Part shown: one piece after another, positions 55,705 to 63,770 of the stretch
Position numbering within the stretch: position 1 is the first letter of the stretch
How the letters are laid out: each line of letters begins with the position of its first letter
Assembly: GCA_030433255.1 (NCBI GenBank)
Contig: JAUIMI010000001.1
Location: forward strand, 211,378 to 275,377
Direction: 5' to 3'
Source of the DNA: a bacterium
Lineage (GTDB): Bacteria; Patescibacteriota; Minisyncoccia; Phycocordibacterales; UBA1006
Length of the DNA stretch: 64,000 nucleotides
Position numbers and translations under genes: made by a program
The notes under the pieces: model-generated
Seen by the model: only the letters and a program-made list of their open reading frames with translations
What the model was told of the DNA's origin: nothing
The model's database searches: none

Positions 55705-55736
55705 AATAAAAAACTCTCACATGAGAGTTTTTTATT
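55705..55736. terminator. Bidirectional terminator
   Basis: A 15-bp stem AATAAAAAACTCTCA/TGAGAGTTTTTTATT between convergent genes. Confidence 0.9.
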
Positions 55737-55743
55737 ATTAGAT

Positions 55744-56136
55744 TTATTCAGTTACTTCTTCCACTTCAACCTCGTCATTATGTAAATCATTTTCATTTTT
55801 ATTTCGAGGGTTAGTATATGTAGCATTACTAAAAGCCAACATTGGATAAAATATAAATGGTAGGAATACAAGTCCTAAAGTAAACCCTTCATTTTTTCCA
55901 AATGATTTAGCAAGTAAGTTTGTTGACCAGATAGCCCAAATCATTCCAATGTATGGAATAAACATAAGAAGTACCCACCACCATGGCTTGTTAATAATCT
56001 TTTGAATAACAAAAAGGTTATAGATAGGAATAATTGCCTCCCATCCTTTGCGTCCAGCTTTTTGGAAAATTTTCCACATTGAAGCTAGTACCAAAAGAGC
56101 AATAGCAATCACAAATAAATTTGAAATTTCGTCCAT
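55744..56136 (-). CDS. DUF5684-like membrane protein
   Basis: Four hydrophobic segments and the pattern KAGRKGWEAIIPIYNLFV, then NKPWWWVLLMFIPYIGMIW, identify this common small family of unknown function. An acidic tail (EVEVEEVTE) ends the 130-aa protein. Its leader is long and AT-rich with no close -10 box. Confidence 0.85.
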   Translation of the reverse strand: MDEISNLFVIAIALLVLASMWKIFQKAGRKGWEAIIPIYNLFVIQKIINKPWWWVLLMFIPYIGMIWAIWSTNLLAKSFGKNEGFTLGLVFLPFIFYPMLAFSNATYTNPRNKNENDLHNDEVEVEEVTE

Positions 56137-56246
56137 AATAAAAAATAATTAATGTATAAGTGTAATGATATATATCATTATAAACATGTAGCAATGTTTA
56201 CTACTTATATTATCTCACTAAATTATTTTTTAACCAATACTCAAAA

Positions 56247-56280
56247 CAAAAAAGTATGTGTATAAACACATACTTTTTTG
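56247..56280 (-). terminator. Terminator of tRNA-Leu (CAA)
   Basis: A stem of at least 15 bp (CAAAAAAGTATGTGT and complement, ATAA loop) lies directly downstream of the leftward tRNA. Confidence 0.9.
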
Positions 56281-56286
56281 TTTTGG

Positions 56287-56368
56287 TGCCGGAGGAGGGA
56301 CTTGAACCCTCACGTCCGAAGACATGCGATTTTGAGTCGCACGTGTCTACCAATTCCACCACTCCGGC
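56287..56368 (-). tRNA. tRNA-Leu (CAA)
   Basis: Minus-strand type II tRNA: acceptor GCCGGAG/CTCCGGC, anticodon loop CTCAAAA, long variable arm, T-loop TTCAAGT, discriminator A. No CCA encoded. Confidence 0.95.
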
Positions 56369-56441
56369 AATGCACACATACTACTAAAACCTCTTATTTT
56401 CTGCAACAATGAACAATTTTTAAATACAAGTTTGAATATGA

Positions 56442-56447
56442 TATAAT
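56442..56447 (+). promoter_or_regulatory. -10 box of parB
   Basis: TATAAT overlaps the first in-frame ATG (56446), which therefore cannot be in the transcript; the next ATG at 56458 is 10 nt downstream. Confidence 0.55.
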
Positions 56448-56457
56448 GCACTCACAT

Positions 56458-57801
56458 ATGTCAGAGTATCAAAACAATTCTATTTTTTGGGTCGAAACAG
56501 CAAAGATTGAGGCAAACCCGCTGCAACCTCGTCGTGAATTTGAGGAACATGCACTTAATGATTTGGCGGATTCAATTCGACAATACGGAATACTTCAACC
56601 TCTTGTTGTAACCCGTAAGGAAATCATTAGGCCTGATAACAATGGAATGGATGTTCGATACGAATTAATTGCAGGAGAACGTCGACTTCGGGCTTCTAAA
56701 ATTGCAGGGTTACAGCAAGTTCCAGTTATCATTAGAAAAGAAACTGATGATAAGGTTAAATTAGAGTTAGCAATCATTGAAAACCTTCAACGAGAAGATT
56801 TGAATCCTATTGATAGGGCCTTAGCGTTTGAGCAATTATATAAAGAGTTTAATCTTACTCATGTAGAAATTGGTAAACGAATGGGGAAGAGTCGCGTATA
56901 TGTTTCTAACACGCTACGATTACTTTCACTACCAGAAGAAATTAAACAAGGACTTATGGCAGGTCGTATTAGCGAAGGTCATACTCGCCCCTTGTTAATG
57001 CTTACTGATAGACCAGAAGAACAGACAACACTCTACAAAGAGATTATGGTTAAAAAACTTTCAGTACGAGATGCTGAAAAAGTCGCTCGGAAAATTGCAC
57101 AGGATAAGGTTCGTAAAAAAGAATTTGTTGTTGATCCAAAAATCCGTGCTTTTGAAAAACAACTTGCAGAAAACTTAGGAACACGTGTTCATATTGAACC
57201 AAAAGAAAAAGGGGGTCAGATTACCATTGATTATTTCACTCTCAAAGATTTAGAGCAAATCTTATCATCAATGCAAAAAGTTGAACGAGAACAAAGTATG
57301 ATGGAGTCATATTTGTCAAAAAACCCTTCAGTTTCTGCAAAACAAGAAATTGAAGATACTACTTCATTTACATTCAATAAAAAAGATCCTCAAAAAGAAG
57401 ATCATGTCCTAGAGAGTTCACCCGTAGTTCACCATGAAGAACTGCCCGAATATAAAAAAATACCTGATTCTGAAATCACTCAATATACTCCAAGAATTAA
57501 TTCTCTAGATAAAAAAGTTGAAAATATTGATTTTAAAGATGAGATTCAAATACCTGCTAAAGAAGAATATAATCAAATAGAATCAACAACTCCAACTCCA
57601 ACTCCAACTCCAACTCCAACTCCAACTCCAACTCCAACTCCAACTCGAGAAACATTTAGCCAAAGTGTACAAAATCAACATAGAGAACCTACCTCATATC
57701 AACAACCTCATAACAATCAATACTACCAACAACAACCACAAGTTCACTACCAACAACAACCACCAAGAAAAAAAAGTTTATTTGGTAGGTTATTTGGTTA
57801 A
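56458..57801 (+). CDS. parB: ParB-family chromosome partition protein with low-complexity tail
   Basis: ParB binds parS sites and spreads as a CTP-dependent clamp. The N-terminal domain has PLQPRREFEEHALNDLADSI and the CTP-binding GERRLRASK; the helix-turn-helix follows (THVEIGKRMGKSRVYVSNTL). After about residue 280 the protein departs from the family: an acidic linker, a Thr-Pro tract of nine 6-bp repeats, a Gln/Asn-rich stretch and a basic-hydrophobic end (KKSLFGRLFG). The usual dimerisation domain is not obvious. parA is not in the window. 447 aa from this start. Confidence 0.88.
   Translation: MSEYQNNSIFWVETAKIEANPLQPRREFEEHALNDLADSIRQYGILQPLVVTRKEIIRPDNNGMDVRYELIAGERRLRASKIAGLQQVPVIIRKETDDKVKLELAIIENLQREDLNPIDRALAFEQLYKEFNLTHVEIGKRMGKSRVYVSNTLRLLSLPEEIKQGLMAGRISEGHTRPLLMLTDRPEEQTTLYKEIMVKKLSVRDAEKVARKIAQDKVRKKEFVVDPKIRAFEKQLAENLGTRVHIEPKEKGGQITIDYFTLKDLEQILSSMQKVEREQSMMESYLSKNPSVSAKQEIEDTTSFTFNKKDPQKEDHVLESSPVVHHEELPEYKKIPDSEITQYTPRINSLDKKVENIDFKDEIQIPAKEEYNQIESTTPTPTPTPTPTPTPTPTPTRETFSQSVQNQHREPTSYQQPHNNQYYQQQPQVHYQQQPPRKKSLFGRLFG
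57589..57642 (+). repeat. Nine tandem ACTCCA hexamers in parB
   Basis: A perfect 54-bp microsatellite encodes alternating Thr and Pro. All copies use the same codons, so it probably expands and contracts by slippage without changing frame. Confidence 0.95.
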
Positions 57802-57815
57802 TGTATAAGTATTTT

Positions 57816-57853
57816 AAAAATTTTTCTATATTGTATAATATAGAAAAATTTTT
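57816..57853 (+). terminator. Long hairpin between parB and the protease gene
   Basis: A 17-bp stem (AAAAATTTTTCTATATT and complement, GTAT loop) ends 5 nt before the next ATG. It may end the parB transcript and, if read through, would mask the next start codon. Confidence 0.75.
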
Positions 57854-57858
57854 TATAT

Positions 57859-58530
57859 ATGAAAAACAAAATAATATTTACTCTTTGTATCTTTTCTGTA
57901 TGTATTCTAAGTATAAGTCCGTATCCAGTATCATCATTCACTAGTGAACAGGTAATTAAGAATTCTTCCGTTCAAACCTTTTATAAAGGTAGAAGAATGA
58001 GCGGAACTGTTTTTGCTGAAAAATTTGTATTGTTGAATTACCATCTACTTGATTCAACTTTTCATAGACGAGATTCTATCAAGGTACTTTTTACTAATAA
58101 CAAAGTGACATACGGAACAGTTTCTGCTATTGATAGTATTAATGATTTACTTCTACTTAAAATCGATATCTTACCTTTTTCTAAAGATTCTGTGTTAAGT
58201 TTTAATCATTTGTACTTACGTAAAGAAAGTCCATCATCTCATGATTTTTTTATTGGTAGAGGTACTCCTTCTGATAAAAAAACACGTTTTCTTAAAAGTT
58301 TTTTTCTTTATAAAACTAATTTAGGATATAAAAATAATGTTACTTATCATGATACGAGTTATGCTATTCATACGAATGATTCTGTTAAGAAATCTGGTTT
58401 ATGTGGCACTATTATGATGTCAAAAAATAGCTTTGGATTAGTACATGCAGAAAACACAAAAAATGCAGAAAAAATTTACCTCATCCCAAATACTATAATT
58501 TTAGATTTTTTGAAAAAAACTACTCAATAA
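57859..58530 (+). CDS. Secreted trypsin-fold protease with predicted Cys nucleophile (3C-like)
   Basis: A signal peptide (1 to about 26) precedes a chymotrypsin-like domain. His62 lies in VLLNYHLL where trypsins have the catalytic His, and Asp96 in INDLLLLKI where they have the Asp. The nucleophile motif usually GxSGG reads GLCGT (180-184), giving Cys182, and GLVH follows with His196, 14 residues after the Cys. GxCG plus a His about 14 residues later is the layout of picornaviral 3C cysteine proteases. The last strand KIYLIPNTIILDFL resembles the end of HtrA-like domains. Family homology is by motif only; an inactive relative is possible. 223 aa. Confidence 0.55.
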   Translation: MKNKIIFTLCIFSVCILSISPYPVSSFTSEQVIKNSSVQTFYKGRRMSGTVFAEKFVLLNYHLLDSTFHRRDSIKVLFTNNKVTYGTVSAIDSINDLLLLKIDILPFSKDSVLSFNHLYLRKESPSSHDFFIGRGTPSDKKTRFLKSFFLYKTNLGYKNNVTYHDTSYAIHTNDSVKKSGLCGTIMMSKNSFGLVHAENTKNAEKIYLIPNTIILDFLKKTTQ

Positions 58531-58544
58531 TTGAGTAGTTTTTT
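58514..58544. terminator. Bidirectional terminator
   Basis: A 14-bp stem AAAAAACTACTCAA/TTGAGTAGTTTTTT overlaps both convergent stop codons. Confidence 0.9.
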
Positions 58545-59994
58545 AATGGAAAAATTTAGTCCACAAACTATGCTCTTTAAGATATTTTTCAATATGTTTA
58601 CGTGCCATTGTGGTCCTTGCGTATGGGAGCCATTTTCCTGAAGGTGTTCCTTTTTTATTTGTTTTAATCTCAACAATATCACCGCTCGTAAGAATCTTTT
58701 TTAATGTTGAATGTTTTCCATTTACCGTTGCTGATTCAGCAGTATTTCCAATTTCACTATGAATTGCATAAGCAAAATCTATAACTGATGCATCTTTCGG
58801 TAAATCTAATACATCTCCCGTTGGGGTAAATACAAAAATTCTATCTTCAAATAAATCAGTCTTTAAATCTTTAAGAAAATCTTTTTTTTCCTCAGAATCC
58901 TCTAGGTCACGTAATTGCTCCAGCCAAGCAAGAGAATGTTTATCAGGGACCGTTGAACCTTTTTGTTTGTATACGTGATGAGCAGCATAACCGTACTCTG
59001 CAAAGTCATGCATTTCTGGAGTTCTAATTTGAATTTCTGCAATTCCACCATCTCCAGTAAATATAGTGGTATGAATTGATTGGTAGCCGTTAACTTTTGG
59101 TAATGCGATGTAATCTTTGATACGCCCTGGAAGTGGTCGCCATAATGAGTGAATAATTCCTAATACACGATAGCAATCATCAATGTTTGGTACAATAACT
59201 CGCAAGGCAACAATATCGTATACTTGTTCGATGTCCATATTTTTCCGTTGTAGTTTTTTCCATAAACTATAACGACCTTTTACTCGTTGGTTGGTAGTGA
59301 TATCTTTAATGTTGTGTTGTGCCATTTCCGTTTTTAAGTTTCGCCATACTTTTTCAAGATACTTTTCATTTAGTTTCTTTTTTTGTTTTAAAAGATCTTG
59401 GACCATTTTATATTCTTGTGGGTAGGCAAAAGGGAATGATTCGTCTTGAAGTTCTCCAACTAAACGCCCCATTCCTAAACGATAAGCAAGTGGCGCATAA
59501 ATTTCGATAGTTTCTTGGGCAATTCTTTTCTGTTTCTCAGGCTTAACGAACTCAAGAGTCTGTACATTATGGAGTCTATCAGCAAGTTTAATGATTACAA
59601 CGCGATAATCTTCTGCGGTTGCAATAAAAAATTTACGCAAAGATTCAGCATGTCTTTGTTGACCTTGGTATTTTAGAGTTCCCAACTTGGTTACCCCATT
59701 TACAAGAAATACAATTTCATCACCAAATTCTTCTTGTATCTCTTCTTCTGTTACAGGGGTATCCTCGATGGTGTCATGTAAAAAACCAGCAGCAATAATT
59801 GTTGCATCCATTCCGAATCGTGCAAGATTTTGTGCGGTAGCAAATACGTGATTAAAATAAGGCTCTCCACTTGCTCTCTTTTGAGGAAGGTGAGCATCAT
59901 AAGCAGTTTTGTACGCACGTTCAAGAAGCTCTTTTTCTTCGATCGTTGGAGGAACTCTCATCTCATTATAAATTTCCTTGATATCTAATTTCAT
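58543..59994 (-). CDS. RelA/SpoT (p)ppGpp synthetase/hydrolase, short form
   Basis: The enzyme makes and probably degrades (p)ppGpp. Residues about 30-180 are the HD hydrolase domain with FLHDTIEDT; about 220-345 the synthetase domain (GRYSLWKKLQRKN, YDIVALRVIV, GYQSIHTTIF, EIQIRTPEMHDFAEYG). A TGS domain (about 383-445, DRIFVFTPTGDVLDLPKDAS) follows. The protein stops there: the helical, zinc-finger and ACT regions of long Rel proteins are absent (483 versus about 730 aa). This could loosen ribosome sensing. TAAAAT lies 7 nt before the start. Confidence 0.93.
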   Translation of the reverse strand: MKLDIKEIYNEMRVPPTIEEKELLERAYKTAYDAHLPQKRASGEPYFNHVFATAQNLARFGMDATIIAAGFLHDTIEDTPVTEEEIQEEFGDEIVFLVNGVTKLGTLKYQGQQRHAESLRKFFIATAEDYRVVIIKLADRLHNVQTLEFVKPEKQKRIAQETIEIYAPLAYRLGMGRLVGELQDESFPFAYPQEYKMVQDLLKQKKKLNEKYLEKVWRNLKTEMAQHNIKDITTNQRVKGRYSLWKKLQRKNMDIEQVYDIVALRVIVPNIDDCYRVLGIIHSLWRPLPGRIKDYIALPKVNGYQSIHTTIFTGDGGIAEIQIRTPEMHDFAEYGYAAHHVYKQKGSTVPDKHSLAWLEQLRDLEDSEEKKDFLKDLKTDLFEDRIFVFTPTGDVLDLPKDASVIDFAYAIHSEIGNTAESATVNGKHSTLKKILTSGDIVEIKTNKKGTPSGKWLPYARTTMARKHIEKYLKEHSLWTKFFH

Positions 59995-60065
59995 ACTTCT
60001 GATTTTACAACAGCTGGGTGTGATATACTAGGAGTACTTATTTATTAATTTATTTTTTAGAACAT

Positions 60066-60815
60066 ATGTTTGGATATATTATTGGAATCGGAGTTATACT
60101 TTTTTTTGCGATTATTAAACAAATAAATCAATACGAACGAGGGGTGGTATTTACCCTTGGACGATTTACAGGAATGCGTCAGCCAGGTTGGCGTCCAATT
60201 ATTCCTGTTGTACAACGATTATATAAGGTAGATATTCGTACGAAAACAGTTGATGTACCAAATCAAGAGGTGATTACTCGTGATAATATTCCTGTATACA
60301 TAAATGCAGTTGTCTACTACAAGATTCACGATGCAGCAAAATCTATTATTGAAGTAGAAGATTTTCGTTATGCAGTATCTCAATTAGCACAAACAACTAT
60401 GCGTAATGCTGTTGGAGAACGGACACTAGATGAATTACTACAGAAAAGAAATGAAATTGCAGAGCTTATCAAAAAAGATTTAGATATCAAAACAGACCCA
60501 TGGGGAATTGACGTTGAAATGCTTGAATTAAAAGATGTTATTATTCCTGATGATTTAAAACGTACTATTTCAAAAGAAGCTGAAGCTGAACGGGAAAAAC
60601 GAGCAGTAATTATTAAGGCAGAAGGAGATAAGGTAGCAGCAGACAATTTAGCTGAAGCTGCGCATAAATTAAACTCTGTACCAGGAGCAATGCACCTACG
60701 GACTCTCCAAGCGGTAAATGATCTCTCGTCTGATCAATCTAATACTACTATTTGGATGTTGCCAATTGAAGTTCTTGAAGCGGTTAAAGGGATAGGTGAT
60801 CACCTAAAGAAATAG
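60066..60815 (+). CDS. SPFH/band-7 protein, slipin (stomatin-like)
   Basis: An N-terminal membrane helix (about 2-19) precedes the band-7 domain: NQYERGVVFTLGRFTGMRQPG, VDVPNQEVITRDNIPVYINA, and AEREKRAVIIKAEGDKVAA. Slipins scaffold membrane microdomains and often pair with an NfeD protease, which is not seen here. Length 249 aa. TATACT lies about 37 nt upstream. Confidence 0.92.
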   Translation: MFGYIIGIGVILFFAIIKQINQYERGVVFTLGRFTGMRQPGWRPIIPVVQRLYKVDIRTKTVDVPNQEVITRDNIPVYINAVVYYKIHDAAKSIIEVEDFRYAVSQLAQTTMRNAVGERTLDELLQKRNEIAELIKKDLDIKTDPWGIDVEMLELKDVIIPDDLKRTISKEAEAEREKRAVIIKAEGDKVAADNLAEAAHKLNSVPGAMHLRTLQAVNDLSSDQSNTTIWMLPIEVLEAVKGIGDHLKK

Positions 60816-60816
60816 C

Positions 60817-60840
60817 AAAAAGCGATAGTTATCGCTTTTT
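60817..60840 (+). terminator. Terminator after slipin gene
   Basis: Stem AAAAAGCGATA/TATCGCTTTTT with a 2-nt centre. Confidence 0.85.
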
Positions 60841-60884
60841 ATTTTATATGTGTTTTAATATATAAAATATAAATTTATGTTTAT

Positions 60885-61175
60885 ATGAAAAAAGAATATA
60901 AAAGTATCACAGAAAGAAATTTAAAAATATTACCTTTGGGTAAAAATTGGGTGATTTATGATTTTGAAGAAAACTCATTTTTTTGTTTTGGAATAAAACA
61001 TGCCGTATTTAAAGGTGATGTTTCACAAATCATGATACGAACACCGATTGAATTTACATCTTATACAGGAGCAGAACATGTTGTTTTAGGTAAAACAACC
61101 GTTGCTGAAATTCAACGTTCATTATCTAACCTTAATGTAGGTTTCCATGATGTCATTGCTGATGTACTACATTAA
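60885..61175 (+). CDS. Small soluble protein, unknown function
   Basis: A 96-aa protein with alternating strands (KNWVIYDFEENSFFCFGIKH, then QIMIRTPIEFTSYTGAEHVV) and a C-terminal helix. No signal, no membrane helix, no recognised family. It has no terminator of its own before the pyrG promoter. Confidence 0.55.
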   Translation: MKKEYKSITERNLKILPLGKNWVIYDFEENSFFCFGIKHAVFKGDVSQIMIRTPIEFTSYTGAEHVVLGKTTVAEIQRSLSNLNVGFHDVIADVLH

Positions 61176-61205
61176 TTGTTGGTATACCAATATTTCTGAT
61201 ATAAT
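61176..61205 (+). promoter_or_regulatory. Promoter of pyrG leader
   Basis: TTGTTG and TATAAT are separated by 18 nt. The -10 box ends 6 nt before the ATG of the leader peptide. Confidence 0.6.
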
Positions 61206-61211
61206 AAAAAT

Positions 61212-61247
61212 ATGAAACAAAAACTGACAATTGTATCAGTTATCTAA
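61212..61247 (+). CDS. Candidate 11-residue leader peptide upstream of pyrG
   Basis: ATG to TAA encodes MKQKLTIVSVI. The start sits 6 nt after a -10 box, the arrangement of real leaderless starts elsewhere in this window. The coding part overlaps hairpin AACTGA/TCAGTT, and a terminator follows at once. This is the layout of a transcription attenuator; the peptide itself is unproven. Confidence 0.4.
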   Translation: MKQKLTIVSVI

Positions 61248-61282
61248 AAACAGGTTTTTAACGACCTGTTTTTTATTTTTTA
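61248..61282 (+). terminator. Attenuator-type terminator before pyrG
   Basis: ACAGGT and ACCTGT pair around a TTTTAACG loop and are followed by a 13-base T-rich run, ending just before the pyrG ATG. An alternative pairing of AAAAACTG (61218-61225) with CAG-G-TTTTT (61251-61259, one bulged G) would break the terminator. Confidence 0.65.
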
Positions 61283-61285
61283 AAT

Positions 61286-62950
61286 ATGAAACATTCAAAG
61301 AAAAAAAGAAAATATATATTTGTCGTTGGAGGTGTTATGTCAGGTGTTGGAAAAGGAATCACTGCGTCATCAATTGGAAAGATTCTTCAATTTAATGGAT
61401 ACAAAGTTTCAGCAGTAAAAATTGATCCTTACGTGAATGTTGATGCTGGAACCATGAACCCAGTTGAACATGGAGAAACATTTGTATTAGAGGATGGTTA
61501 TGAAACCGATCAGGATATGGGTAATTATGAACGTTTTTTAAATGTTTCATTAACGCGTAATTCGTACATGACGACAGGTTCAATCTATCAAAAAGTTATT
61601 AATAAAGAGCGCTCCTTGGGATATAGGGGTAAAACAGTTTCAGTAGTTCCTCATGTACCACTTGCAGTTGTTGAACAAATACAAGAATCAGCAAAAAATG
61701 AAGATGCAGATATAACTATCGTTGAAATTGGAGGTACTGTTGGTGAGTATGAAAATATTTTATTTTTAGAAGCGGCACGTATGATGAAGAGACAAAATCC
61801 ACATGATGTTGCTTTTGTCCTCGTTTCGTACTTACCAATTCCATCAGCAGTTGGAGAAATGAAAACTAAACCAACCCAACAATCAATACGTACCATGCAA
61901 GAATCAGGAGTGTTTCCAGATATTATTGTGGGACGTGCCGATGGTATTATTGATATTCCACGTAAGTTAAAAATAGCAAATGCTTCAATGCTTCATAAAC
62001 AAGATATTGTCTCTGCACCAAACATGAAATCAATTTATGATATTCCATATTATTTTATTCAAGAAGGTTTAGATAATCGTTTATTAAAAAAATTAGATTT
62101 AAAGAAACGGAATAATGAATTTGGTAATTTTCATACAAAAGCATGGAAAAAATTTATCCAATCAACTAAAAACCAAAAGAAAGAAGTAACGATAGCGGTT
62201 GTCGGGAAATATTTTGATACAGGTGATTTTGTGCTTTCTGATGCTTATGTATCGGTTATTGAAGCTTTAAAATATGCAGGCTACGGTCAAAAAACCAAGG
62301 TTAATATAGATTGGCTTTCTTCACATGATTTTGAATCAGGAAAGCGAACAGTTACTGAATTAAAAAAATATCATGGAGTTCTTATTCCGGGAGGATTTGG
62401 AAATACTGGTATCGATGGTAAGGATATGGTTATTAAATATGTACGAAAAAACAACATACCATTTTTGGGGATTTGTTTAGGTATGCAACGTGCTGCTGTT
62501 GAATTTGCACAATCAGTTGGAAAATTACAACATGCAGAATCTGATGAACGTAATATTAAAAACTCAATTCCATTAGTAACAACTATGGAATCTCAAAAAA
62601 CAAAAATTAAAAATGCAAACATGGGAGGAACCATGCGATTAGGTTCACACGCAGCAGTATTAAAAAAAGGAACTCTCGCACGTAAAATCTACAAACGAGA
62701 AACTATTTCAGAACGTCATCGCCATCGTTATGAATTAAACCCAAAATTTAATGATCTATTGCAATCAAAAGGGATGGTAATTTCAGCAACCTCACCTGAT
62801 GGACAGTTACCAGAAATTATTGAACTTGACCAAAAACTCCATCCATTTTTCATTGCTGTTCAATTTCATCCAGAATTGCAAGCACGCCCATTAAATAGTC
62901 ATCCATTGTTTAACGCTTTTATAAAGGCGTCACTAAAAAACAAGAAATAG
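61286..62950 (+). CDS. pyrG: CTP synthase
   Basis: PyrG aminates UTP to CTP using glutamine. The synthetase domain starts VVGGVMSGVGKGITASSIGK, with KIDPYVNVDAGTMNPVEHGE. The glutaminase domain has nucleophile Cys397 in LGICLGMQ and the His528/Glu530 pair in QFHPE. Length 554 aa is normal. CTP is also the ParB cofactor. The terminator in the leader suggests regulated read-through, as known (by another mechanism) for Gram-positive pyrG. Confidence 0.96.
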   Translation: MKHSKKKRKYIFVVGGVMSGVGKGITASSIGKILQFNGYKVSAVKIDPYVNVDAGTMNPVEHGETFVLEDGYETDQDMGNYERFLNVSLTRNSYMTTGSIYQKVINKERSLGYRGKTVSVVPHVPLAVVEQIQESAKNEDADITIVEIGGTVGEYENILFLEAARMMKRQNPHDVAFVLVSYLPIPSAVGEMKTKPTQQSIRTMQESGVFPDIIVGRADGIIDIPRKLKIANASMLHKQDIVSAPNMKSIYDIPYYFIQEGLDNRLLKKLDLKKRNNEFGNFHTKAWKKFIQSTKNQKKEVTIAVVGKYFDTGDFVLSDAYVSVIEALKYAGYGQKTKVNIDWLSSHDFESGKRTVTELKKYHGVLIPGGFGNTGIDGKDMVIKYVRKNNIPFLGICLGMQRAAVEFAQSVGKLQHAESDERNIKNSIPLVTTMESQKTKIKNANMGGTMRLGSHAAVLKKGTLARKIYKRETISERHRHRYELNPKFNDLLQSKGMVISATSPDGQLPEIIELDQKLHPFFIAVQFHPELQARPLNSHPLFNAFIKASLKNKK

Positions 62951-62962
62951 CTCTTGTTTTTT
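62935..62962 (+). terminator. Terminator after pyrG
   Basis: Stem AAAAAACAAGA/TCTTGTTTTTT spans the stop codon. Confidence 0.85.
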
Positions 62963-62969
62963 AATTTGG

Positions 62970-62975
62970 TATAAT
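62970..62975 (+). promoter_or_regulatory. -10 box of hydrolase gene
   Basis: TATAAT ends 6 nt before the GTG start at 62982. Confidence 0.55.
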
Positions 62976-62981
62976 TATTTT

Positions 62982-63770
62982 GTGAATAAATTAACCTTAA
63001 AAAATCGAAGAAATCAAAATATTGTAGGTATTTTGACTAAACCAGAAAGTGAAATTATTGGAACAGCAGTCTTACAACATGGATATGGTGGAAAGAAAGA
63101 GCATGTACAAATTATCGCTATTCAGGAAACACTCCTTAAGAATGGTTTTCAGGTATTTAATTTTGACTCACCAAATTCTTTTGGTGAGTCTGATGGGGAA
63201 TATAAAAATGCTAGACAAGGGTTACATGCTAATGACTTTGAAGATGTTGTTAATTGGACCCAAGAACAAGATTGGTTTATTGGAAAATTACTTGTTTCGG
63301 GTCATTCTATGGGAGGTTTTGCATCAGCTCGGTATACACTTCGTAATCCAGATGTAGTTGATTTCGCTATACCTTTTGCACCTGTTATTTCAGGAGAACT
63401 TATTTGGGCAGGTAGAAGAATTTTTGAACCAGAATCATTTAAGCAATGGAAAAAAGAAGGTATTCAGGTTCAAAATTCAATATCAACACCTGGTGCAGTT
63501 AAAGAGAAACCTTTTGAAGTTATGTATGAATATTTAAATCACTCATTACTTAAAGAATCTAATGAAACTAAACCAATGTTACTAATTGGATGTGAATATG
63601 ATACAAGCATTCCTCCTGAATTTATTAAAATTTTTTATAAAACCTTAGAAGGTGATAAGGAGTTTAAAATAATTAATGGTGCAAAACATACACCACGTGA
63701 ACCAGAGCAGTTAGAGGAATTAAAAAATATAATCAATACTTGGCTCATAAAAAAACTAGCAGAATACTAG
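62982..63770 (+). CDS. Alpha/beta hydrolase (peptidase/esterase-like)
   Basis: A 262-aa serine hydrolase of the S9/alpha-beta type. The oxyanion strand VLQHGYGGKKEH, nucleophile elbow SGHSMGGF, acid GCEYDTSIPPE and His in GAKHTPRE form a plausible triad. It starts with GTG, the only non-ATG start I chose, positioned 6 nt after TATAAT. Substrate unknown. Its stop codon overlaps that of the convergent gene by 2-3 nt (a CTAG site). Confidence 0.88.
   Translation: MNKLTLKNRRNQNIVGILTKPESEIIGTAVLQHGYGGKKEHVQIIAIQETLLKNGFQVFNFDSPNSFGESDGEYKNARQGLHANDFEDVVNWTQEQDWFIGKLLVSGHSMGGFASARYTLRNPDVVDFAIPFAPVISGELIWAGRRIFEPESFKQWKKEGIQVQNSISTPGAVKEKPFEVMYEYLNHSLLKESNETKPMLLIGCEYDTSIPPEFIKIFYKTLEGDKEFKIINGAKHTPREPEQLEELKNIINTWLIKKLAEY

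Noticed and set aside
57589-57642. CRISPR-like or regulatory repeat array
   Set aside because: The hexamers are contiguous, in frame and encode Thr-Pro inside parB; there are no spacers.
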